A DNA stretch of 64,000 nt from Locusta migratoria (lineage: Eukaryota; Arthropoda; Insecta; Orthoptera; Acrididae): the NCBI GenBank assembly GCA_026315105.1, contig CM048750.1, positions 169,846,549-169,910,548 of the forward strand. The letters run 5' to 3'. This document shows positions 21,330 through 32,880 of the stretch, in pieces. The translations under genes and the position numbers were made by a program. The number at the start of each line of letters is the position of its first letter. Position 1 is the first letter of the stretch. The notes below the pieces were generated by a model that was not told the origin of the DNA, made no database searches, and saw only the letters and a program-made list of their open reading frames with translations.

Positions 21330-22200
21330 CCAGCCAAATTTGGTACATATATTCCTTCCATGCTGTAACAATTGACGTATGGGTAAGAACTGCTTACGAG
21401 ATATAGTTCAGGAGATATGACGTCACAAATATATGTTTGAAAACCTGTGGCATCATGCGACATGCGAATAAGGACACTTTATTCATCGTAAATCTTCGTG
21501 ACATTTTAGACACTTGACCTTCAAAACAAGAGGATGGTCACTGTCACATAAAATTTTGGACAGTGCATAAGGAGGATACTTTTCATATGGACTTCGTCAG
21601 TTTCTACAGTTGTAATCCGATACTAACGAAATTTTCAAATGTGATTGAACAATTCAGTTTATCAATGCAGTATTAATATATTCAGATTAACTATAATCAT
21701 TTCAATTAATTAACGTGACTAAACACTTAATCTTCAGATTTCGAAGAAGTTTGGAATGAAATAAATTATGAAAATTCTAGCAGCTCTCTCTTGAAGTTAC
21801 GTTACATCTTTCAGCGTGATAATTATCAAAGAAACATTTAAAACATAAATATTGTTCACACCATGTGAATTTTATGTAAGAAAGTTTTTTATAAATATGA
21901 TTCAGTGGAAAGCATTCAGATTTTTAAATGGCGGCTTTTTGGCTGTCAGCTTTGATACATACCAAGTGTACCGAATCATTGGGGTGAAAACCACCAGCAC
22001 AAGGAATTTGTTGTTACCCATCCGAATTTGAAAATCTAATATATAAAAATATTTGTTTGTTTGTCTTTTTGTTCGTATTTTATGCACGGCCATCCCGTAC
22101 ATCGGATTGCGATGAAACTTTGTCAACTCGTTGCTTGCACTCGCGCGAAGATTATAGGCATACTAAAATTAACAGAGGTTGCTTTACAATTAGTATCAAC
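21330..22200. repeat. Helitron-like repeat fragments
   Basis: Contains ATAGTTCAGGAGATATGACG, a signature shared with the Helitron-like elements in this window, and near 22,036 a start-like TCTAATATATAAAAATATTT followed by GTTTGTTTGTC. Related sequence recurs at 24,455-24,565 (ATTTTATGCGCTGCCTTAAT versus ATTTTATGCACGGCCATCCC). Boundaries are unclear. A 74-codon open frame here is not a gene. Confidence 0.4.
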
Positions 22201-22202
22201 GT

Positions 22203-23757
22203 ACTAATTCCGAAATGGGGGACATAACGATAGGTATTTCCGGTGTAGAGAAGCAGCTGAGAGAGCTAAATACGAAAAAGTCTGCTGGTCCGGATGGAAT
22301 ACCAGTTCGGTTTTACAAAGACTATTCTGCGGCATTGGCCCCCTACTTAGCTTGCATTTATAGCGAATCTTTAATTCAGCGCAAAGTTCCTAGTGATTGG
22401 AAAAAAGCGCAGGTGACTCCCGTGTATAAGAAAGGAAAGAGAACTGACCCATACAATTACAGGCCAATATCGTTGACATCGGTTTCATGTAGAATTTTGG
22501 AGCATATTCTCAGTTCGAATATAGTAAATTTCCTTGAAACGGAAAAGCTTCTTTCCATGAATCAGCACGGGTTTAGGAAACATCGTTCATGTGAAACTCA
22601 GCTTGCCCTTTTCTCACATGACATCTTGCGAGCCATGGACGAAGGGCAACAGGCGGATTGTGTTTTTCTCGACTTCAAAAAGGCGTTCGACACGGTACCA
22701 CACTGCAGACTGCTAACGAAGATACGAGCTTATGGAATAGGTTCACAGATTTGTGACTGGCTGGAAGACTTCCTAAGTAATAGAACGCAGTACGTTGTTC
22801 TCGACGGCGAGTGTTCATCAGAGACGAGTGTATCGTCAGGCGTGCCCCAGGGGAGTGTGATAGGACCGCTATTATTTTCTATCTATATAAATGATCTGAT
22901 GGACAGAGTAAGTTGTAATTTGCGGCTGTTTGCTGATGATGCTGTGGTGTATGGGAGGGTGTCGTCTGTAACTGACTGTAATAGCATACAGGTTGACTTA
23001 GACAAAATTTCTAGTTGGTGCGAAGAATGGCAGCTAGCTCTCAATGTAGAAAAATGTAAGGTGATGCGCATGAGTAGGAAAAACAATCCCATAATGTTCG
23101 AATACAGCATCAGTAGTGAGCTTCTTGATGCGGTCGCGTCGTTCAAATATCTAGGCGTAACATTGCAGAGCGATATGAAATGGAACGAGCATGTAAGGAC
23201 AGTTGTGAGTAAGGCAGACAGCCGACTTCGGTTTATTGGGAGAATTTTGGGAAGATGTACTTCAACTGTAAAGGAGACCGCGTATAAAACGCTTATACGA
23301 CCACGTCTTGAGTATTGCTCAAGTATTTGGGACCCGCAGCAGATCGGTTTGAAGGAAGACATAGAGGCGGTTCAGAGGCGAGCAGCTAGATTTGTTACCG
23401 GTAGGTTCGACCAATGCGCGAGTGTCACGGAAATGCTCCGGCAACTCAATTGGGGATCGCTGGAAGAAAGACGACGTTCTTTTCGTGAATTTCTGTTAAG
23501 TAAATTTAGAGGGCCGGAATTTGAAGCTGAGTGTAGTACGATCTTGCTGCCGCCTACTTACATTTCGCGTAAAGATCACAAAGACAAGATAAGAGAAATT
23601 AGGGCTCGTACGGAGGCATATAGGCATTCTTTTTTTCCTCGTTCAATTTGGGAGTGGAATAGGAAAGGAAATGCCTAGTAGAGGTACAGTGTACCCTCCG
23701 CCACGCACCTTACGGTGAATTGCGGAGTATGTATGTAGATGTAGATGTAGATGTAGT
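22203..23757 (+). CDS. CR1-type reverse transcriptase, 5'-truncated but with intact 487-codon frame
   Basis: Open frame 22215-23678. It lacks the N-terminal endonuclease of a full CR1 ORF2 (usually 900-1000 residues), so it begins in the RT domain. Motifs: KSAGPDGIP (21-30), DWKKAQVTPVYKKG and YRPISLTS, QHGFRKHRSCETQL (about 117-130), catalytic box A FLDFKKAFDTV (151-161), GVPQGSVIGPLLF (209-221), catalytic box C LFADDAVVY (238-246), FKYLGVTL, YKTLIRPRLEYCSSIWDP, and IEAVQRRAARFVTG. Both catalytic Asp clusters are intact. After the stop come a 3' UTR and a (GTAGAT)n tail at about 23,735-23,757, typical of this family. The first Met is probably not a native start. Another copy of the family is at 56,404-57,940. 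Confidence 0.9.
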
Positions 23758-24565
23758 TAATTCGTTCTTACGCCTTCACGCTGAAATGGCTGAACGGATA
23801 TGAATGAAATTTGGAACTGAAGTGGCTTATGCCCTAAGTCATACATGGGCTAGCTTGTCGTAAGCCATCGTACGGTGCGTGGCTGTGGGTACCTTACAGT
23901 GGGTTAATACGTTTGTTTCTCTTCACGTTGAAACAGCTGTACGTATTTGAATGAAATTTGGCTTGAAGATAGTTTATACCCCCAATTAATATATGGGCTA
24001 CTTTTCGTAAGCGTTCATAGGTGCATGGCGGAGGGTACATTAGAACAAACATCCAAATTGTTTGATGGTCACCATAAAAGTCAGGACGTAAATGAGTGTT
24101 TTCGTGAAGGAGATTTTATCATCTGCAAGCCAGTGAATTTAGCATGGCAGAGGGTACCTTGCGACTTTGATAGCGTTTGACCAGTCACTATGAAACTTGG
24201 CGCATAATGTATATTTTCATATATAGCAGGGAGAGGAGTAGGTGGAGGAGAAGACGGACAGAAAGGGAAGGGAGAAGAAGGACAGAGAGAGGGAAGAAGA
24301 GGAGAATGGGGGATGGTGACGGACAGATGAAAGGAGATGAAGAAAGGGAGGGAGGAGCAAATGGACAGAGAAAGAGACAGGAGGAGACGTGGGACGAGCA
24401 GGTGAACAATGAGAAGGGAAAGGAGGAGATGGACTAATGGAAGATTGGAAAATTCATACATATTTGTTCATTTGTTCCTATTTTATGCGCTGCCTTAATG
24501 TTCATTTAACGATGATAAAACTTAGTCAACTTACTTCTTGCTATTGTACGAAGGTTATGGACGTA
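23758..24565. repeat. Helitron-like/unclassified repeat with purine-rich core
   Basis: Contains repeated blocks of the type GAATGAAATTTGG (near 23,802 and 23,951) and a copy of the sequence also seen left of the CR1 insertion at 22,060-22,190. The CR1 element therefore probably inserted into this repeat. Open frames here are low complexity. Confidence 0.4.
24226..24440. repeat. Polypurine tract, about 210 bp
   Basis: The plus strand is almost entirely A and G, with GGA, GAAG and GAGA motifs and few pyrimidines. The encoded Arg/Glu-rich or Ser/Pro-rich peptides are composition artefacts. Such a tract could adopt triplex (H-DNA) structure. Confidence 0.85.
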
Positions 24566-24954
24566 GTACAGTTAACTTACAGTAGGTGTCGTACGGGCAA
24601 ATTTACTTGAAGGGCCATTGAAGTAGCACATGTAATTAAACATATTTCAAACTTTATTTGCACAATTATTTCTTCTGTGACAGCAACGCGCCAGGTATCA
24701 GCTACTCACTTATGAAGTTGTCCTGTGTTCGGTGTAGATTTTTCTGTCAGTCTATGATTCCTGTTTACTGATCAACTATTTTAAGTCATCCGTAAATAAG
24801 GTATTTATATTTTTGGTGCCTATTACTTCCTGACTTCGATTTCTGTATGAGCCTACTACGAGGGCAAGTTAATTATTATCCGCAAAGTAGTTATAAAATT
24901 TTATTGTAATAAAATACGAAACTTAAAAGGACATCATTTTTCGACATAGTCTCC

Positions 24955-26160
24955 TTGATTTTCAATGCATTTCGTCCATCGCTCTACAAGCTTCCTTATG
25001 CACTCATAAAAGGTTTTCGGTTGAGCTGCGAGCCAGGAATTCACTGCTTCCTTCACTTCTTCGTCCGAGTCAAATCGACGGCCCCTTAATGCCTATTTGA
25101 GTGGACCAAACAAGTGATACTCAGAAGGAGCAAGATCGGGACTATATGGAGGAAGATCCAGTACTTCGAATTTGAGTTTCTGGAGCGTTTCAGCAGTGTG
25201 GACAGCAGTATGCGGACGGGCATTGTTGTGCAACAACACAACACCCTCTCACAGCAAGCCTGTCAGTAAGCATCTCACTGTAACGTCCATAGTTTATTGT
25301 TGTGCCCCTTTTCACCATAATGTTCCAGTACAGGACCTCGTGCATCCCAAAAAACCGTAAGCATCCGTTTTCCTGCGGACGGTTGGGTCTTGAACTTTTT
25401 CTTGCACGGCGAATTTGGATGTTTCCATTCCATACTATGCCGTTTACTCTCCGGCTGGTAATGATGTTCAAAATGTTCAAATGTTTGTGAAGCTTATGGC
25501 ACTTAACTACGAGGTCATCAGTTCCTAAACTTACAAACTAGTTATGAAGTACTTATGAACTAGGACGGCACAAATATCCATGCCCGAGGGCGGATTCGAA
25601 CTCCCGACCGTAGTGGCCGTGCAGACCGTGGCTGGAGCGCCTCAGTCCCCGCGGCCACCGCGGCCGGCTCGTAATGATGGTTCCATGGTTCGTCCCCAGT
25701 AATGATACTGTCTAAGAAGTTGTCCCCTTCGTTACCATAGCGATCCAAATGTTTTTTTACAGATGTCGAGGCGCGTTTGCTTATGTTTTGGGACCCATCT
25801 TGCACAAACTTTAGGAAACCCAAGTCTGTCGTGAATAATTTCGTAGGCAGAACCATGACTAATTTGTAGACGATGAGCCACTTCATAAATAGTTAATCGT
25901 CTGTCTAAGAGAATTATTTCACGTGATCGCTCAATGGTTTCTTCATTTGTGGCGGTAAACGGTCGTCCAGCTCCTTCATCGTGCTTAACACTCATGCGAC
26001 CGTTTCGGAATTTTTCAATCCACTCGTACACACTTCGTTATGGCAAAACACTGCTCCCGTACTGTACCGAAAATCTATGAATTTCGGCCCCTGATACACC
26101 TTCCGCCCATAAAAAACGTATCACTTTGGTGCAAATAGATAGCGGAGCAGACATGATTAA
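24955..26160 (-). pseudogene. Mariner transposase, inactivated
   Basis: Minus-strand pieces in order: VIRFLWAEGVSGAEIHRFSV, EKFRNGRMSVKHDEGAGRP, the second helix-turn-helix (TIYEVAHRLQISHGSAYEII), then ITGDEPWNHHYEP with the first catalytic Asp. After the SINE come HNNARPHTAVHTAETLQKLK, where the second catalytic Asp (HDNARPHTA) is Asn, and YSPDLAPSEYHLFGPLK with the third Asp of DD34D. The tail includes WLAAQPKTFYECIRKLVERW. Frameshifts and the Asp-to-Asn change also argue against activity. The SINE splits the frame just upstream of ITGDEP. Confidence 0.9.
25467..25670 (-). repeat. SINE-A inside mariner
   Basis: Full-length minus-strand copy with intact B box region and head. A 9-bp TSD GTAATGATG flanks it at 25458-25466 and 25671-25679. 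It must be younger than the mariner insertion. Confidence 0.9.
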
Positions 26161-26318
26161 CAGCACGGCAGAGACAACGAAACTAACATAGCAGCTTGAA
26201 CATTGCAAAGATATAACAACAAATAAACAAAGCATGTGCCACCAACGTAAAACGACAGTACTACCAACATAAACAAAAATATAACTAAATTGCGGATAAT
26301 AATTGACTTACCCTCGTA

Positions 26319-26954
26319 CAATAATATCGTCATTAAATACAGCCATAAACTTTGTTTTATTTATGCCATTTAAAGAGCGAATGCAGGAACCACTACTTCG
26401 GTATGCATAATCCAGAAGGGACATTTTTTAAACTTATGACGTTGTATTTAATTAGCTATAAGTAGATTTTTAAGTATTTTTGCCGCCAGATTCTCTCATC
26501 AATCAAAGTTTAATGAAAATTCAATTTCATCTACAGTGTCCACTTTACTCAACCTCCTGCCACTCTTAATGCACTTTCGATGAAGTTTGCTTCATCAATT
26601 CTACTAATAAGCCTGTAGTGTGTGTATCCAAGACACTTTACAATCGGACTCAGTCGATCAGCCATCTCCTCTCGGAAGCACTTCCTCGCTGAAGTTACAG
26701 TATTTTTAGTAAATAGCCCTGTCACGTAACATGCATGTATCTGAAGTTCCGGTACGCTGCCTCGGGTGTGGGATCACGAGAAGGATGTTTTAGGAGCTCC
26801 CAGATCCGCGTCCGGGTTTCACCTCCGCAGTGAAAGCTACAGCCGTGGAAATTATTCTCAGAATCTCTTCCAGAGGCAATGCAGTTTGCCTCGTTACGCC
26901 GCTTCTATAGCGGCAAAAATGCGCACGTTACACTTACGTGGGAAGTAGCGAGTA
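26319..26954. other. Unassigned interval
   Basis: No gene recognised. 26,750-26,950 is GC-richer and may be an internal part of an unknown repeat. Confidence 0.3.
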
Positions 26955-28105
26955 ATTTCTGTTATGCCTTGTACTTCTGCCTATATGATCCTATGCGGCC
27001 TTCGCAACTATATCTCTTCGAGTTACTCATTCTTCTTCTATTGTATTACTTTCCCCCGTTTGATACAATCCTTGCCTAATGCTCCCTCTGAAACTTTCAA
27101 CCACCTATGGTTCCTTCAATTTATCCAGATCTCATCTCAATTTTCTACTTATTTGCAGTTTCTTAAGTTTTAATCTGCAATTCATAACTAATAAGCTATG
27201 GTCGGAGTCTATATCTGCCTGTGGATATGTCTTACAGTTGAAAACCTGCCCATATTAGCCTACTACATTTGATGCTCTCTCCTTTCTCATTACAGAATTC
27301 CATCACGGTCAAGCTTTTATCCCCTTTAACTGAATAATTTCTTTTGTCCCCTCATACATTAGTTCGATCTCCTCATCTTGGGCACAACTAGTTGGCATAT
27401 AATACTGTACTATTGTGGTTGGTGTTGGCTACGATAATGCGTTCACTATGCTGTTCATGCTAATTTACCCGGATTCCTATTTTCTTATTCTTTATCAGAG
27501 GTGTTCCTGCGTTACCACGATCTGATTTTGGATTTATAACCGTGTACTCACCTGACCAGATAACCCGTTCATCCTGCCACCGAACTTCACTAATCCCTAC
27601 CATATCTAACTGTAACCTAACCACTTCTCTTTTCATATTTTCTAACTTACCTACCCGATTAAGGGATAGAACATTCCACGTTTCGATCCGTAGAATGCCT
27701 ATTTTGTTTTTCTTGATGACGATTTCCTCCTGATTAGTCCCAGACCGGATATCCGAATGAGGGATTATTTTTACCTCTGGAATATTTTACCCAAGAAGAC
27801 GGCACCATCATATATCCCTACAGTAGAGCTGCATGCCCTTAGGAATATTAACGACTGCAGTTTCCCCTTGCTTTCAGCCGTTTGCAGTAAAACCACGTTA
27901 TCTGATGTTACAAGACCAGCTCATTCAGACTGTTGCCTCTGTAACTACTGAAAGGGATGCTACCTTTCTTCAGGAACCATATGTTTGTCTGACCTCTCCA
28001 CAGATACCCTTCCGATGTGGATGCACCTACGGTACGGCTGTCTGTATTGTTGAGGCACGCAAGTAACCCCACCTCGGCAATGTGGTTTATGAGTGTGGTG
28101 TGAAA
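26955..28105 (-). pseudogene. RTE-like element, 5' end and AP-endonuclease part
   Basis: Minus strand, from 28,105 leftwards: a GC-rich leader, then VVIKKNK-GILRI- around 27,700, a segment equivalent to WNV-T-NRIGKLENMKREV-RLQLDMVGISEVRW (27,560-27,690), GNAGTPLIKNKKIGIRVN, and, near 27,060, RQGLYQTGESNTIEEE and RRDIVAKAA-DHIGRSTRHN. These match the start of the apurinic-type endonuclease and the linker upstream of the RT in this family. Stops and frameshifts are frequent. The RT part is missing. A second 5' piece is at 60,695-61,197. Confidence 0.7.
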
Positions 28106-28249
28106 TAGATTAGATTAGATTAATATTTGTTCCATAGATCATATATATGACATTTCGTAATGATGTGAAACGTGTCAGTCTAGTAAATGTTGTGTACACT
28201 TGACAATCAATATTTTAAGGATTTTTTATTACTTTTTTTACGTTTTTTT

Positions 28250-31122
28250 ACGTTTATCTAAAAATTCATCTGCATTGTAGAAGGAGTTGCCATTCAGAAA
28301 TTCCTTTAATTTCTTTTTAAATACTAGTTGCCTATCTGTCAGACTTTTGATGCTACTTGGTAAGTGACCAAAGACTTTTGTGGCAGCATAATTCACACCT
28401 TTTGAGCCAAAGTTAGATTTAACCTTGAATAGTGAATATCATCCTTTCTCCTAGTGTTGTAGCTATGTACGCTGCTTTTACTTTTGAATTGACTCGGATT
28501 GTTAATAACAAATTTCATGAGTGAATATATGTATTGTGAACCTACAGTGAAGATCCCCAAATACCTAAATAAATGTCTGCAGGACGCTCTTGGGTGGGCT
28601 CCAGCAAGTATTCTGATTACACGCTTTTGTGCAATGAATACTTTTTTACTCAATGTTGCATTGCCCCAGAATATGTTCCCATATGAAAGTAATGAATGAA
28701 AATAAGCGTAGTAAGCTAATTTACTGAGATGTAAATTTTACAATGACTCTGATAGCATAAGTAGCTGAACTCAAACGTTTCAGTAGATCTTCAATATGTT
28801 TCTTCCAATTCCGTCCCTCGTCAATGGAAACACCTAAAAATTTTGAATATTCTACCTTAGCTACAGATTTATGTTCAAAGTCTAAATTTATTATAGTGTC
28901 ATGCCATTTACTGGATGAAACTGTATACAGTGGGTTTTATCAAAGTTTAATGAGAGTCCACTTGTAGAGAACTACTTAATAACTTTCTGATAGCTGTACT
29001 TGTATCATCAGCAAAAAGTACTAGCTTAGCATTTTCCTGAATGTAGAATGGCAAGTCATTAATATATATTAAGAATAGCAACGGACCCAAGACCGAACCT
29101 TGTGGGACCCCATTTTTGATAACTCCCCAGTTAAAGGAATGAATTGTTTCATCTATATCATGTGAACTGCTTATTTCAACTTTCTGCACTCTTTCGGTTA
29201 AGTATGATTTAAACCATTTGTGCACTGTCCCACTCATACCACAATACTTAAGCTTATCTAGAAGAATCCCACGATTTACACAATCAAAAGCCTTTTAGAG
29301 ATCACAAAAAATCCCAACTGGTGATGTCCGGTTATTCAAAGCATTTAATATTTCATCAGTGAACGTATATATAGCATTTTCAGTTAAAAGGCTTTTTTGA
29401 AAACCAAACTGACATTTTGTTAGAACTTTATTTTTATCAATATGTGAAGCAACTCGAGAATACATAACTTTTTCAAAAAATTTTGATAAGGCTGTAGGAA
29501 GTGAGATCGGGCGGTAGTTGTTGACATCGTATGTATCCCCTTTTTTATGCAAAGGTTTTGCGATAGCATATTTCAGTCTATCCGGGAAAATACCCTGCTG
29601 TAAAGAGCTATTACAAATATGACTGAGAATCCTACTTATCTCCTGGAAACAAGTTTTTAATAACCTGCAGGAAATGCCATCAATTCCATATGACCGTTTA
29701 CTCTTGAGAGAGTTTATTATTTTCCTTATTTCTGAAGGAGAGGTGGGTGGAATTTCGATTGTATCAAATTGTGTGGGTATGGCCTCTTTCATTAATTGCC
29801 TTGCTCCTTCTAATGAACATTTATAACCTATTTTCTCTACAACATTTAAAAAGTAATCATTAAAAATGTTTTCAATTTCTAACTTTTTGTTAATAAAGTT
29901 TTCATTTGTTTTGATGGTAATACCTCTTCCTCTGCTCTTGGTTGCCCTGTCTCCCTTTTAATAATATTCCAAGTTGTTTTAATTTTATTATCAGAGGAGC
30001 TAATCTCAGACATGATGCACATGCTTCTTGATTTTTTAATAACTTTTCTTAATGTGGCACAGTAGTTCTTATAATATTTTATTGTTTCTGGGTTATAGTT
30101 CCCTTTTCCGGTTACAAGATATTTTTATTCCTTTAGTAAGCCATGGTTTTTTGCATGGTTTCTTACAATTAAATTTTACTAATTTCTCGGGGAAACAGTC
30201 ATCAAATACCCTTACAAATGTATCGTGAAATAAGATATATTTTTAATTAACATGTTCCTTCTAAACCTCATCCCAGTCTAACTGCTGTAGACTTCTTTGA
30301 AATTTCTAGTTGTTAAGGCATTAACCGAGCACGCCATTCTGCAGGACTGTTTCGAATTACTGAACGGAGCTATTTCATATACTGTTACCAGCTGTGCACC
30401 ATGATCGGAAAGACCATTCTCAACGGGACAAGCATTTATGTTGTTAAACTTATCTTGGTCTATAAAAAAGTTATCATCAATGTACTGCTGTCCTTTACTA
30501 CCCGAATTGGAAAATCAATAACAGATGTCAGATTGAATGAGCCAAGTAAGACTTCCAGGTCTTTCTTCCTATTACACTTTTTCAGTGAACCTACATTGAA
30601 ATCACCACAAATAATAATTTGCTTCCCCCTATCTGACAGATAGCACAACAAGGCATCCAAGTTTTCCAGAAATAACTGAAAGTTTCCTAAAGGTGACCTA
30701 TATACTGTTACAATTATAAGTTAATCATCATTGACTTTAAGCTGGTAGGCACATGCTTCAATATGCTGCTCTACACAAAACTTTTTTGTTTCTAAATTTT
30801 TGACACTGTGATAGCTTTTGACATATATGGCAACTCCTCCTCTTATCTTATTATCTGTACTTACATCTGAAGCTAATTTACATCGACTGACATTCACATT
30901 TTCCATACCAGTCACAATGTGATCCTCAGACAGGCATAGTATATCTATTACATTATCAGTTTCTATATCATCTAAACAAACCAGAAGCTCGTCTATTTTA
31001 TTCTTTAGTCCCCCAATATTCTGGTGAGAGATAGTAACATTATTTTTTACTTTTCTTTTCTGAGAAACATTTGATTTTTTAACATTTTTAGCACCTGCCT
31101 GCCTGGGCTTCTCACTGGACAC
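28250..31122 (-). pseudogene. CR1-like ORF2: AP endonuclease and reverse transcriptase, broken
   Basis: Endonuclease: ISHQNIGGLKNKIDELLVCL at the N terminus, IDILCLSEDHI (catalytic Glu region with Glu of LxE kept), GGVAIYVKS, and IIICGDFNVGS (Asp/Asn of GDFN). RT: SYGIDGISCRLLKTC, KYAIAKPLHKKGD, NYRPISLPTALSKFFEKVMY, CQFGFQKSLLTENAI, GIFCDL (box A, then broken), NGVPQGSVLGPLLFLIYIND, and LVLFADDTS (box C). C terminus: KKVFIAQKRVIRILAGAHPR and CRHLFRYLGIFTV. The domain order is complete but divided among at least five frames. Confidence 0.85.
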
Positions 31123-31139
31123 TGATCTTAGCGGAAAAA

Positions 31140-32095
31140 GGAAGTACTTTCATGAATTTCAGTGTCCCCCCTTAATGATTTTGCTATCAACCCAGCAAAT
31201 TTCCCCTTCCCTTTCCTATTGAGGTGCAGGCCATGCCTAGTGAAATCCCACCTATCAATAGCATCAACAGGAAGCAAACCTATGTCCGACGTGTAGCCGC
31301 CCTAAGCAGTTGATCAATCTCCATATTGACCCTTCTGTCAGAGCGGTTCAATTGAGTCGATCATGCCGCAGGCAACAGTGCAATATTTGTCGGGGTCGTT
31401 ACAGAAGCTATTTTAACCAGGACACACTCAATATTGTAGCCCTGGTCCCTATCAATGTTGTTTTCCACTCCACTCACTATCACAACATGATCCTCTTTTG
31501 TGAAACCCTTACACAAGGAAGCTATATTCTCTATCACCTGGCTAAGACCTGCACTGGGCTTGAAAAAGTTTGCGACCTGGTACCTGTCACCCAGTTTTTC
31601 CTGCAAAATCTGGCCCACACCTCTTACATGGCTACTTCCTAACAACAGAACTTTCCTCCTACTATCTAATTTTTTTTTTAAACCGTTGGTTTCCTTGTGA
31701 AAGTCTGTTGTTTCCCAACTGCACCTACTTCTAAAGGAGCCTCTTCCTCACTTGACTGTGGTAGCAAGGCAAATCTGTTGCTTGTGCCAATTGTGAAGCT
31801 GTCAGATACTACACTCTCTCTGTGGCCCCTGTTCCCTGCTACCACTTCCCACCCCTGCTCACCCTTCTCCCCCGTTAGCCTCCTTAAGTTCCTTCCTAGC
31901 ACTATCCAGTTCAGCCTGAAAGGCTCTAATCTTCCCTAACTGTTCGACTATTTTTCTGTCCCTTGAAAACACTTTTGCAAAACAAAGGAAGAGACTCGTT
32001 GGCTTCCCTCTTTCCACAGCGCTACATCCCCCCTCCCCCCCCCCCCCAATGAAACCACTTGTCACAACAGCTGCATTGAAACCCAAAACGAACAA
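31140..32095 (-). pseudogene. CR1-like ORF1: coiled coil plus SGNH/GDSL-type hydrolase
   Basis: N-terminal part has a likely coiled coil (VEQLGKIRAFQAELDSARKE, then LKEANGGE). The hydrolase begins with LLLGSSHVRGVGQILQEKLG, where the Ser of GSSHVRG fits the nucleophile block, followed by VVIVSGVENNIDRDQ, which fits the Gly-x-Asn block, and after a frameshift DRWDFTRHGLHLNRKGKGKF, which fits the C-terminal Asp-x-x-His block. CR1-type LINEs are known to carry an esterase-like ORF1; its role in the retrotransposition cycle is not settled. Two frameshifts and stops inactivate this copy. Confidence 0.8.
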
Positions 32096-32483
32096 ACCTA
32101 CTACAGCTCAAACACATTGCATTCATGATTGTTACTTATATCGACAATATGTATTAACTACAGATAAAAAGGAGTACTAGATTTGTTTAGGACACTAAAA
32201 TATGTGTAAGCTGTTGGTAAATACATTTAAAATTGCGGTATAACGCTAAATCTGCACACTCGCGAATTTGGCCTATGAATATACAGAAAACAACTTATAG
32301 CGATTACTGAAACAATGAGCGAAAAAAGAAAAGAACCTTTATGGTGAGCTTGAAGAGCACACTAATAAATGTTTTAGCTACTTATAGTGTTAAACTACGT
32401 TTTATTTCTACCTTAATTACTTATCTTTGGCGATCGCACTGACACCGCACGTCTGGCTTCGTGCAGGGCTACAAACTAAATAA

Positions 32484-32880
32484 TCAACTTGTGAATAAAG
32501 GTGTTATTACCATGTTACTTCTCATTTCTATGGTGCGGGGCTTTTTGTGAATCTTGTATAAGTTGTCAAGGATTGCACGGGGAGTGAGAGGAGGAGGTGT
32601 GTGGTGGGAAGATGATGGGGAGAGCACTGGGGACGAATAGAAGAGGGTGGGATAGGATTCAAAGTTGTAGGGTGAGTATATGTCAGAGTGTAGTTCCTGG
32701 AGAAGGAGGCGGTTCAAATGTCGTTGGGAAAGGATGTAGATGGCGTACAGGTGGAGGGTTGGTGGTTTGTAAAGGTACAGCACGCTAGGACTGAAAAGGA
32801 GAGAGCACACGACAGGATAGTCAGTGTCTAGGATATTCAGAGCTTGGAAACGTATGTCTAACATTCTAGAAACTGACACG
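32484..32880 (-). pseudogene. Non-LTR RT C-terminal fragment, same family as 14,000-14,470
   Basis: The 131-codon minus-strand frame reads HLYAIYILSQRHLNRLLLQE, LHSDIYSPYNFES and then a Pro/Ser-rich tail. The order parallels LHLNTLHIPS, FHQLRLPDDALRPDIYPSYQ at the other locus. The RT palm is absent. Recognition rests on the two-copy comparison and is weak. Confidence 0.4.

Larger units (their letters stand above)
24859..26316 (-). mobile_element. Full-length mariner element with both TIRs, split by a SINE
   Basis: The 27-bp ends agree except for a few transitions (left begins CGAGGGCAAGTTAATTATTA; right is the inverse of CGAGGGTAAGTCAATTATTA). Both are flanked by TA (24857-24858 and 26317-26318). 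Without the 25,467-25,679 insertion and duplication the length is about 1,245 bp, normal for mariner. A diverged second copy is at 39,073-40,310. Confidence 0.92.
28106..32140 (-). mobile_element. Nearly full-length CR1-like LINE with SGNH-hydrolase ORF1
   Basis: About 4 kb on the minus strand with the complete order expected for a CR1-type element: ORF1 (32,095-31,140), AP endonuclease (31,122-30,430), RT (29,850-28,930) and C-terminal region (28,653-28,250), then a 3' tail of TCTAA repeats at about 28,106-28,122. Several frameshifts and stops interrupt both frames, so it is inactive as it stands. It lies directly beside the 5' end of an RTE-like copy. Confidence 0.85.

Noticed and set aside
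22883..23362. 159-codon minus-strand frame
   Set aside because: It lies antisense to the intact CR1 reverse transcriptase frame and is its shadow.
24081..24461. 126-codon Ser/Pro/Leu-rich or Arg/Glu-rich protein
   Set aside because: It is a translation of the polypurine tract; both strands give long low-complexity frames.
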